A stretch of DNA of 64,000 bases from the NCBI RefSeq assembly GCF_008974285.1, contig NZ_BKZV01000001.1:481319-545318 (forward strand), in the 5' to 3' direction. The notes under the pieces are model-generated. The model was not told where the DNA came from and ran no database searches. It was given only the letters and a program-made list of their open reading frames with translations. Shown one piece after another: positions 41,918 to 48,997 of the stretch. This DNA is from Thermogemmatispora aurantia. Its GTDB lineage: Bacteria; Chloroflexota; Ktedonobacteria; Ktedonobacterales; Ktedonobacteraceae. The number at the start of each line of letters is the position of its first letter. Position 1 is the stretch's first letter. The position numbers and the translations under genes were made by a program.

Positions 41918-42898
41918 TTAGGGCACGATCAGCAGAACCGCTACCATGCTTGGATGGTACTGGCAATAGTAGTAGACCTTATGGTCCTTATTCAGATTAT
42001 AGGCCGCCATCGTCACAGTGTAGGTGAAGGTACCATTGGTCAAGATCGGCTTTGACAGGCCGGAGTCGAAGATATTCGAGGCGATCTTCTTATTGTTCAG
42101 ATCCTCGGTCTGGAGAGCCGTGACCGTATGAGCCTGAGTATCCTTATTCACCCAGGTAATGGTGGTTCCCACCTTCACCTTCACATAGATCGGGTCAAAG
42201 CAGGCCGGCGAGCAGCTTGCCCCACTGGGGGCGGTCACGATATCGATCGTGACATTCTTCTTGGAAGTCAGATCGACCGGATTGCCGAACTGACCGCTAC
42301 TCTCCTGAGCGACCGCTGTCTGATAGGCCGTAGGATTATTCTTCTGGATCAGCGCCGGCACCTGGTCGAAGCCATTGCCTGCTGGCAGACCATTGGCCTT
42401 CAGATAATCTGGATCGGATGAGCGAATCAGCTCAAAGAGATACTGGATATCGATGTTGGTCAGCGGGCCGCCATAATCCTCGCTCCAGGCCGGCATGATC
42501 GCCACGTTGAGCTGATTAGTACTTGTATTATAGATACCTGCGCTGATAATGCGCAGCAGGTCATTATCGCTCAACTTATTGACCTGGGGATTATTGTTCA
42601 GGCTGGGGCCAACACGGCCCTGGCCTTTGGTACCATGACATTGGAAACAGTACTGAGCATATAGCTCAGCTCCGCGCTCCAGAGCGGTTTGATGCTGCTG
42701 GACCTTAGCCATCGCCTCGCCATTGCTCTCCATGATCCAAAAGACAGGGATCATCAGCGTGATCAGGGAGAGCATGATCAGCGCCCCATAGCCGCTCTTC
42801 TCAACCGCATTGGTGCGTGAGTAAAAGAGATAGAGCAGGCCGCCAACGGTCACCAGCAGCACGACAATGCCTATAGCTGCCTGGACAGGACTGATCAT
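41918..42898 (-). CDS. Membrane-anchored cytochrome c - cupredoxin (auracyanin-like) fusion
   Basis: 326 residues. Two membrane helices (about 8-26 and 37-55) anchor an external mono-heme cytochrome c domain: CFQCH (Cys84, Cys87, His88) with a probable axial Met135 in AIMPAW. Residues 205-326 form a blue-copper domain whose type 1 ligands are His257 (AHTVT) and Cys312, His315, Met318 in CQYHPSM. The product should pass electrons from the Rieske/b6 complex, via heme and copper, to a terminal acceptor. Start ATG 42898 has AAGG upstream; the frame is open to 43153 but overlaps the Rieske stop and lacks protein character. It lies 241 bases after the Rieske gene. Confidence 0.88.
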   Translation of the reverse strand: MISPVQAAIGIVVLLVTVGGLLYLFYSRTNAVEKSGYGALIMLSLITLMIPVFWIMESNGEAMAKVQQHQTALERGAELYAQYCFQCHGTKGQGRVGPSLNNNPQVNKLSDNDLLRIISAGIYNTSTNQLNVAIMPAWSEDYGGPLTNIDIQYLFELIRSSDPDYLKANGLPAGNGFDQVPALIQKNNPTAYQTAVAQESSGQFGNPVDLTSKKNVTIDIVTAPSGASCSPACFDPIYVKVKVGTTITWVNKDTQAHTVTALQTEDLNNKKIASNIFDSGLSKPILTNGTFTYTVTMAAYNLNKDHKVYYYCQYHPSMVAVLLIVP

Positions 42899-43139
42899 AC
42901 GCGCTACCTTTCCAAGATTTTCCCTAATGTTCCTTCTCTTGCCTCCGGTCAGGAACCTGCACGGGAAGCAGATGGCCTCCGAACATAGGCAGAAACCAGC
43001 GGAGAGCGGGGCCGGACAGGCATCGTGCCGGAAAGAGCCGGACTGACTAGAGCTGCTGCCGGAGCATCTCTGGTAGCCTGCTCTCTCTGGACATCGCACC
43101 CGTCTACCCGTCCAGGCGCCGGAGAAGAGAATGCGAGCA

Positions 43140-43844
43140 TCAGGCGCAGGCAATCGTCGGCTCGGGGATCAGGCGGGTGGACGCATCGGGGTGCTGAACC
43201 TTATTGTTCAGCTGAGACGTGTCCACGATCACGCTCTCACCCTGGAAGAGAATGCGGAAGCGATCCAGGCTGCGGGGTGCCGGGCCATCGAGGAACTCGC
43301 CATCGACATTATAATGGGAGCCGTGGCACGGGCACTTAAAGCTCACACAGTCATCACGGAATGGCACCGTGCAGCCCAGATGGACGCAACGCTGATAGAG
43401 CGCTACCCAGTACGAGCCATCGCTATCCTTAACAATCCACTCGGAATCCAGCTGATCGCTTAGCGCCTGGCCAGAGAGCAACAAAGGCGTATCCTTGGCG
43501 AGATGGACCACATAGGTCTTGGCCTCCTGGCGATAAAAGACAGCGGCCTGATCCAGCTTCGCCTCGGACGGCTTGGCGGCAGGAAAATCGCTCTTATTGC
43601 CCACATTGAGGGCCGAGCCGAACTGGCCAGCCAGATTCGGATAGAGCATATTCAGCGCCCCGGCCACCGCAGTAGTCGCCGAGAGGCCCCAGACAGCCAG
43701 CGTGGCGCGGCGCAGAAAGCGCCGGCGCGAGAGGCGTTGCCGGGCAATCTCGGCAGCCTCTGCGCCGCCGCCGTGGAGCACCTCGTACTGCTGCGGTGTC
43801 AAGGGTGGCCTATCTACATCCCGCGGCGGGAAATCCATACTCAT
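43140..43844 (-). CDS. Rieske [2Fe-2S] protein of the b6f-like complex
   Basis: 234 residues. A basic N-terminal region with RRRFLRRATLAVWGLSATTA is a twin-arginine-type signal anchor. The cluster motifs are CVHLGC (ligands Cys153, His155) and CPCHGSHY (ligands Cys171, His174); Cys158 and Cys173 form the usual disulfide. The downstream GPAPRSLDRFRI is the family Pro loop. It oxidises quinol at the Qo site together with the cytochrome b subunits. The start at 43844 has AAAGGA nine bases upstream. It follows the subunit IV gene by 39 bases. Confidence 0.95.
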   Translation of the reverse strand: MSMDFPPRDVDRPPLTPQQYEVLHGGGAEAAEIARQRLSRRRFLRRATLAVWGLSATTAVAGALNMLYPNLAGQFGSALNVGNKSDFPAAKPSEAKLDQAAVFYRQEAKTYVVHLAKDTPLLLSGQALSDQLDSEWIVKDSDGSYWVALYQRCVHLGCTVPFRDDCVSFKCPCHGSHYNVDGEFLDGPAPRSLDRFRILFQGESVIVDTSQLNNKVQHPDASTRLIPEPTIACA

Positions 43845-43883
43845 AAAGAACAGATCCTTTCCTTCCGTTTTCCCAGAGTTCCC

Positions 43884-44423
43884 TTACAGGTCGAAGAAAA
43901 GACCCTGCCAGGGCCAGTACCACACCCAGCCGGGGCCACGGAAGAAACTCCCGGCCAGGGTCACACAGGCCCAGAAGACCACAAACATTGTGAAGGTCAC
44001 AATGGCGATCTTACGGTCTGCGTAAGCACGGCTGGGATTGCGATCCACGTAGGGCAGGCAGGCCAGGCCGACCAGCACCAGCCCCGGGATGAGCACACCG
44101 GCAGTCGTTGGTGGAAAGTAGTGCAGCAGCTCCTGCAAGCCCAGGAAGTACCAGGGAGCCTTGGCCGGGTTCGGCGTGACGTTGGGGTTCGCTGGCTCCC
44201 GCAACGGCGCGTCGATTGCCACCGAGAGCAGGGTTAGCATGACCATCACGATGGTGGAGGCAAAGAACTCTCGCACCAGCAAATGAGGCCAGACAAAGAC
44301 CGAGTCCTCCAGCGGTTTCTCAACGCGCGTGATGGCCTCCTGCCTTACTACCGCCAGCGTACGATAGCGTCGCTGGGTCGCCGCTGCTTGCGTCTGTACC
44401 TTTGGCTCCTGTTCGATTGCCAT
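43884..44423 (-). CDS. Cytochrome b C-terminal subunit (subunit IV/PetD-like)
   Basis: 179 residues with three membrane helices and a cytosolic N-terminal extension of about 40 residues. NPAKAPWYFLGLQELLHYFP is the Qo-site segment; the usual PEWY reads APWY (residues 89-92), so the Glu is replaced by Pro, a pattern I associate with menaquinone-using Gram-positive complexes. DRNPSRAYADRK precedes the second to third helix region as in Bacillus QcrC. It completes the split cytochrome b with the b6 subunit encoded 251 bases upstream. No C-terminal cytochrome c domain is fused here. Confidence 0.9.
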   Translation of the reverse strand: MAIEQEPKVQTQAAATQRRYRTLAVVRQEAITRVEKPLEDSVFVWPHLLVREFFASTIVMVMLTLLSVAIDAPLREPANPNVTPNPAKAPWYFLGLQELLHYFPPTTAGVLIPGLVLVGLACLPYVDRNPSRAYADRKIAIVTFTMFVVFWACVTLAGSFFRGPGWVWYWPWQGLFFDL

Positions 44424-44471
44424 TGGTCTATCCTCTCATCTTCGTTCTAATCCCTGAGCCAGCTTCTCCTG

Positions 44472-44501
44472 ACCAGGCCAGACCAGCCTGGCTGGCCTGG
44501 T
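44472..44501 (-). other. Strong hairpin between the b6 and subunit IV genes
   Basis: Perfect 10-bp inverted repeat, ACCAGGCCAG (44472-44481) and CTGGCCTGGT (44492-44501), loop 10. No T-tract. It may stabilise or process the operon message, or weaken read-through. Confidence 0.45.
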
Positions 44502-44674
44502 GAGCAGCCAGAGACAGCAACGGCTTCTTTTTCTCATCCCCGCTTCCCCATCCCTGAGCGAGTGGACTATCCTGCAAGGAAGAGCCTCGCCTGCGAAGGA
44601 GATCTTCCTCAGTGCCTCCCGGCCCCTCCCGCTCAGGCCACTCCCTCGCCCGGTTAGCGGCTATAAAGGGCTAA

Positions 44675-45496
44675 CTAACGCGCAGCCGTGGGCGCCAGCC
44701 CTTGCTCAGCCTCTGCCAGACGAGCCTCCAGCTCGCGCCGCGGCGGCGGCGGTGGCCCAGCCGCTCCTCCATCCTTACGGATGCGCCAGAAGTGTACCGC
44801 CAGCAGAATAGCCGTGGCCAGCGGCAGTAAGATTACATGCCCCACATAGAAGCGAATCAGGGTTGCCTGACCGACCGCGGGACCTCCTACCAGCACCTGG
44901 TAGACCGGCTGTCCCAAAATGGGGGTGTACGGGGCCAGGTTGGTTCCCACCGTAATAGCCCATAGAGCAATCTGGTCCCACGGAAGCAAATAGCCAGTAA
45001 AACTCAAGAAGAGAGTACAGAAGAAGAGGCCCACGCCCACAACCCAGTTGAACTCGCGCGGCGGCTTGTAAGCGCCATGATAGAAGACGCGGATCATGTG
45101 CAGGGTCACGGAGACGACCATCAGGTGGGCCGCCCAGCGGTGCATGTTGCGCACCAGATGGCCAAAGGAGACCGCGCTGCTGAGCTGGTTGATGTTCTGA
45201 TAGGCCGTGTGGGTCTCAGGAACATAATAAAACATGAGAAAAACCCCGGTCAGGGTCAGCACCAGGAAGAGGAAGAAGGAGATCCCCCCCATACACCAGG
45301 TATAGGTGATCTTCATCGCCTGGCGGCTAACCTTCACCGGGTGCAGATGTAGGAAGACGTTCCCCATCATCACCAGCGACTGGTTGAGTGGGGTGTCCGG
45401 ATAGCCGTGGCGGAATATCGATCGCCAGAGCTGGCTCGTCACTATCTTCTGCGTGATGATGTCGAGCAAGCTCTTCTTTTCAGGTAGTGAACTCAC
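44675..45496 (-). CDS. Cytochrome b6-like subunit
   Basis: 273 residues, four membrane helices. The two b-heme ligand pairs are His119/His133 (HRWAAHLMVVSVTLH) and His220/His235 (YVGHVILLPLATAILLAVHF), with the 14 and 15 residue spacing of cytochrome b6. Cys68 in TWCMGGISFF aligns with the cysteine that binds heme c-n in b6f complexes. LPWDQIALWAIT is the Qo-side cd segment. The Pro-rich C-terminal tail is unusual. The GTG start has AGGAGG 8 bases upstream, and an extended -10 lies at 45649-45657. First gene of the operon. Confidence 0.94.
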   Translation of the reverse strand: MSSLPEKKSLLDIITQKIVTSQLWRSIFRHGYPDTPLNQSLVMMGNVFLHLHPVKVSRQAMKITYTWCMGGISFFLFLVLTLTGVFLMFYYVPETHTAYQNINQLSSAVSFGHLVRNMHRWAAHLMVVSVTLHMIRVFYHGAYKPPREFNWVVGVGLFFCTLFLSFTGYLLPWDQIALWAITVGTNLAPYTPILGQPVYQVLVGGPAVGQATLIRFYVGHVILLPLATAILLAVHFWRIRKDGGAAGPPPPPRRELEARLAEAEQGLAPTAAR

Positions 45497-45648
45497 ACAC
45501 AGTTCCTCCTGTTCTCATCCCTCAGCGAGCGTGACGACCATCTGAGCTGCCGCTCATAGGTTCGCTCCTTGCCTGCTTTTGTCCAGCAATTCCTTCTCGG
45601 CTGGTTAGCAGCAACGAGAAGGGAGATGGGCGCTCAGCTGCGTGGCAG

Positions 45649-45657
45649 ATTATACCA
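45649..45657 (-). promoter_or_regulatory. Extended -10 of the b6f-like operon
   Basis: Minus strand TGGTATAAT, a perfect -10 with extension. The -35 is weak, as expected when an activator is used. Leader about 145 bases. Confidence 0.6.
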
Positions 45658-45887
45658 CACCGGCTCTCTCCCTGAGTACCCCTTCTCAACAGGGTCCTGC
45701 CTCGCTCCCATCCCTTCCCCTTTCTCTGCCTATTCTCTTCTAACTATTAAGGGGAGGCCACAGCTGCGCCAGACGGGTAAGGCCAGGCTGGTGGGCTTTG
45801 CTCCTCTCCCTTAGCCCTCGGCGCGCTCCAAGGAGCAGCCCGCTCTTTCTCTGCCCCTCATTGTTAGATTACAGAGATCTCCTGAAG

Positions 45888-45917
45888 AGAGCATCAGGTG
45901 TTTACCTGATTTTGTCA
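45888..45917. repeat. Palindromic repeat copy 1 (possible operator)
   Basis: ATCAGGT (45893-45899), four bases, ACCTGAT (45904-45910). Flanks AGAGC on the left and TTTTG on the right are shared with copy 2. Confidence 0.7.
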
Positions 45918-46130
45918 GCCGGCCTCTCGGTCAAGCACCCCTCCGCTCGCGCCTGGGAGGCCACGCGGTCCACCTCGTTGCCTCAGCCTCCTTAGCCAGG
46001 CAGCCCCAGCTCTGCCTGTTCTCCAGGGAAGGCAAACGCCCGTTTTACCTTGTAATACACCTCTTCTGAGGAGAAAGGCCAGCATGGAGGTTCTCAGCCA
46101 CCCGGGAGATTATAGCACGGGGACCCGAGG

Positions 46131-46160
46131 AGAGCATCAGGTAAATACCTGATTCTGCCC
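46131..46160. repeat. Palindromic repeat copy 2 (possible operator)
   Basis: ATCAGGTA (46136-46143), two bases, TACCTGAT (46146-46153). Same core and left flank as copy 1, 243 bases away. Confidence 0.7.
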
Positions 46161-46379
46161 GGCACTCCCCGCACGCCTCTCCTCACGCCCCACCAGGTCC
46201 CCGGATGGCTGCAGGCCGTGGCAGTCTGGAGGAACAGAGAAGAGACTTGGGTGAGGAGGTCGCTCTACCATTTTTATTTTCTCTATCTATACACTATCTA
46301 TAAACCATATTAAAAACTACTAATAGTATAGCCAACACAGGCAACAGGAGATGGCAGGTGCGATTTTGCGTGCGCTCGT

Positions 46380-46408
46380 TTGACAGGCAAGCCCCCCAAC
46401 GCTACAAT
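46380..46408 (+). promoter_or_regulatory. Promoter of the NarL-type two-component operon
   Basis: TTGACA (46380-46385) and TACAAT (46403-46408), spacing 17, about 45 bases before the kinase start. Confidence 0.85.
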
Positions 46409-46458
46409 TAAAGGGGAGGGAGGCTCCTCTTCGCTAAGCGTAGAGAGGTTCGAGAGCT

Positions 46459-47595
46459 ATGGAGCGCAAGACTACACTGGCCGGGTCGGGGGTGCAGAGC
46501 TGGCCACGCTTGCTCAGACCCCTACTTAGCCTGCCTATCTTCTATAAAGTTCTGATTGCCAATAGCTTGATTATCTTTGTTGGCGCTACCGGCGGTACCT
46601 GGCTGGCCTCCCATTTGAATGATAGCCGGCAGGGGCTGGCAACGCCTACCTCGCTGATCATTTTTATTACGGTGGGCTGGCTGGTGAGCGTGGCCTTGAA
46701 TTTCCTGCTGCTGCAGATCGCTTTCCGGCCTCTGATGGACCTGGGCAAGGTTATGAGCCGTGTCCAGAAGGGTGAGCGCTCGCTGCGCGCTCCTCTGACC
46801 GGGCTTGATCCTCAAGCTGACCAGCTTGCTGCGACCTTCAACGTAATGCTAGAGGCCATTGACGAGGCTTCACGCCTGCGTTCAACGCAGATCATCAATG
46901 CTCAGGAGCAGGAGCGCAAACGCATTGCCCGCGAGTTGCACGACGAAACCAGCCAGATGCTCACCTCGCTGCTCATCAGCCTGGCGATCCTGGAGAAGTC
47001 GGTGACCAGCCCCGAGGCCCGCGAGCGTATCGCTGATACACGCAATCTGGCCCATCAAACGCTACGGGCTATCCGTAACTTGAGCATTGATCTGCGTCCC
47101 AGTGCCCTGGATGACTTGGGCTTGCTGCCAGCGCTGCGCTGGTATATTAAAGAATATCAACAGAAGTGCTCCATCGAGGTAGAGTTTTCCGCCACAGGCT
47201 TTAAGGGACGCCTTCCCGCCGAGATGGAGACTGTCCTTTACCGCATTGTGCAGGAGGCTCTGACCAACACCGCCCGTCACGCCAATGCGACGAAGGTCTC
47301 TATCGCCCTGCGGGAGGAGGAAGGAGCGGTCCATGCAACGATCAGCGATAATGGCTGCGGCTTCGATGTCGAGGCTTTGATGAAGACACCAGGCCAGGAG
47401 CGCGGCCTGGGCCTGGCTGGCATGCAGGAACGGGCCGTTCTCCTCGATGGGTCGCTGGACATCAAGTCCCGTCCTGGCGCTGGCACCACTATCGAGGTAC
47501 GCTTGCCCCTGCGCCAGAGCGATACCGAGTCCGTTCCCTACGCTGAGCTGACCCCTTCGGAGAAGCAACCGCGCGGAGGTCCGGTGAAGGTATGA
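46459..47595 (+). CDS. NarL-family sensor histidine kinase (HAMP, HisKA_3)
   Basis: 378 residues. Two membrane helices (about 28-50 and 63-87) flank a short external loop, followed by a HAMP linker (90-140). The dimerisation/phosphoacceptor region is of the NarX/DegS type: QERKRIARELHDETSQMLTS with His161. The ATPase domain has VLYRIVQEALTNTARHANAT, ISDNGCGFD and GLGLAGMQERAVLLDGSL. It should phosphorylate the response regulator encoded next, whose ATG overlaps its stop by 4 bases. The ribosome site is weak. The short sensor loop suggests that the signal is in or near the membrane. It is divergent from the quinol oxidase operon. Confidence 0.94.
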   Translation: MERKTTLAGSGVQSWPRLLRPLLSLPIFYKVLIANSLIIFVGATGGTWLASHLNDSRQGLATPTSLIIFITVGWLVSVALNFLLLQIAFRPLMDLGKVMSRVQKGERSLRAPLTGLDPQADQLAATFNVMLEAIDEASRLRSTQIINAQEQERKRIARELHDETSQMLTSLLISLAILEKSVTSPEARERIADTRNLAHQTLRAIRNLSIDLRPSALDDLGLLPALRWYIKEYQQKCSIEVEFSATGFKGRLPAEMETVLYRIVQEALTNTARHANATKVSIALREEEGAVHATISDNGCGFDVEALMKTPGQERGLGLAGMQERAVLLDGSLDIKSRPGAGTTIEVRLPLRQSDTESVPYAELTPSEKQPRGGPVKV

Positions 47596-48281
47596 CGACG
47601 ACGAGTACAGCTGAGGCAACCAAAGCCGTGCAGAAGATTCGTATTCTCCTGGCCGATGACCACACGATCCTGCGCGCTGGCCTGAAGATGATGCTCAATG
47701 CTCAACCCGATATGGAGGTGGTCGGCGAAGCGCAGGATGGCCGCCAGGCTCTCCAGGAAGCGCTTCGCCTCCAGCCCGATATCGTGCTCATGGATATCAC
47801 CATGCCCGACATGAGCGGGATCGAGGCCACACGGCAGATCAAGAAGCAGGTCCCCGAGACCAAGGTGCTCATCCTGACAATGCACGAGAACGACGAATAT
47901 ATCTTTCAGGCACTGCGGGCAGGCGCCTCTGGCTACATGCTCAAGGAGGCCGCCGATACCGATCTGATCTCAGCGCTGCACGTCATCCAGAATGGTCAGG
48001 TCTATCTCTCACCGGTGGCTCAGTCGGTCATGGTGGGCGACTACCTCCAGCGTGTACGCGCCGGTGAGGAGAAGGACAGCTACGAGAGCCTCACTGAGCG
48101 AGAGCGGGAGATTCTGAAACTGGTGGCTGAGGGTTATACTAACACAAAAATCGCCGAACGCCTGGTTATCAGCCCCAAGACGGTCGACACGCACCGCACA
48201 CACATTATGGATAAATTGAATCTCCATAGCCGCGCCGAGCTGGTCAAGTACGCAATGCGGCGCGGCTTGCTGGAAGACTAG
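47592..48281 (+). CDS. NarL/FixJ-type response regulator
   Basis: 229 residues. Receiver domain with ILLADDHTILRAGLKMML and Asp68 in IVLMDITMPDMSG, LTMHEND and LKEAADTDL; then a LuxR-type helix-turn-helix, LTEREREILKLVAEGYTNTK with IAERLVISPKTVDTHRTHIM as the recognition region. It is a DNA-binding regulator phosphorylated by the kinase encoded upstream; the ATGA overlap implies translational coupling. Targets are unknown; the two palindromes at 45888 and 46131 in the shared upstream region are candidates, by position only. Confidence 0.96.
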   Translation: MTTTSTAEATKAVQKIRILLADDHTILRAGLKMMLNAQPDMEVVGEAQDGRQALQEALRLQPDIVLMDITMPDMSGIEATRQIKKQVPETKVLILTMHENDEYIFQALRAGASGYMLKEAADTDLISALHVIQNGQVYLSPVAQSVMVGDYLQRVRAGEEKDSYESLTEREREILKLVAEGYTNTKIAERLVISPKTVDTHRTHIMDKLNLHSRAELVKYAMRRGLLED

Positions 48282-48392
48282 CCGGGCGGTGCGCCACCTC
48301 CGCCTGCCCGCCAGCGAGATCCCTCGGCTTGGCCGCGGAGTGAGCCTCCTCCTGCGTTGGCTGGGGCGAGGATGAGAGAGGGTGCAACCACA

Positions 48393-48740
48393 TCACACCT
48401 CATCCTCATCGCTGAGGTCAGCCCCTCTCCCGCTCTCTCCAGCGAAATACTCGTCGCTGTAGAAGCCGACATCTCTGCCAACGTAGACGCTCACCAGAAA
48501 GTCGTCGCGCGGCATATCTGCGGAAAGGACCAGGTCTTCGTCGATCTGCTCGATCAGTTTGGTCAGCTCAGCCTCCTCCAGCTCGCGTTCAAGGATCAAG
48601 GTACCATGCACTGCCGTTGTGGTGAAGTGAATGTCAATGGTACCAAGGCGCGTGCTGTTCTGCAGGCTATTACCCTGCATGATGTAATAGCCTTCTGAGT
48701 AGGGTGTGCGGAAGTGTCGTTCGAAGCGAATGTCTTCCAT
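48393..48740 (-). CDS. Small acidic hypothetical protein
   Basis: 115 residues, no family recognised. The pattern of beta strands (RLGTIDIHFTTTAVHGTLIL) then an acidic helix (ELEEAELTKLIEQIDEDLVL) and another strand (DDFLVSVYVGRDVGFYS) suggests a small alpha/beta domain. The C-terminus is Asp/Glu-rich. No signal peptide or membrane segment. ATG 48740 is taken because the frame upstream (to 48815) is basic and has no protein pattern. It converges with the response regulator gene. Confidence 0.6.
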   Translation of the reverse strand: MEDIRFERHFRTPYSEGYYIMQGNSLQNSTRLGTIDIHFTTTAVHGTLILERELEEAELTKLIEQIDEDLVLSADMPRDDFLVSVYVGRDVGFYSDEYFAGESGRGADLSDEDEV

Positions 48741-48997
48741 AAGCCTGCCAGGTCTGCGCGGCAGCTGGGCTTGACCGCCGCGCCCTCCTTTCTGATCACC
48801 AGATCTACGCCACACTGTCCGTCGATCGTGAAGGATGGGAAGCTATCCCGCCCTCCGGCGCCTCTCCCCTGGGGGACAGGCCTGCACCGGATATCGCGCA
48901 CATTATAACATAGTTCCGTCGCGATAGGGGATACACAGATCACTTCTTCCACGCAATGCCAGCCTTCCCAGTTTCGTCGCTCACGTCGGCTTGCGCT

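Larger units (their letters stand above)
45497..46458. other. Divergent regulatory region, b6f-like operon / NarL-type pair (962 bases)
   Basis: No gene. It holds the minus promoter at 45649, two near-identical palindromic repeats at 45888-45917 and 46131-46160, a 65-base A/T-rich island (46270-46332), and the plus promoter at 46380-46408. Confidence 0.6.

Noticed and set aside
45888-46160. The two palindromic repeats as a CRISPR or transposon remnant
   Set aside because: Only two copies, spacing 243 bases, no spacer-like regularity, no cas or transposase gene nearby.
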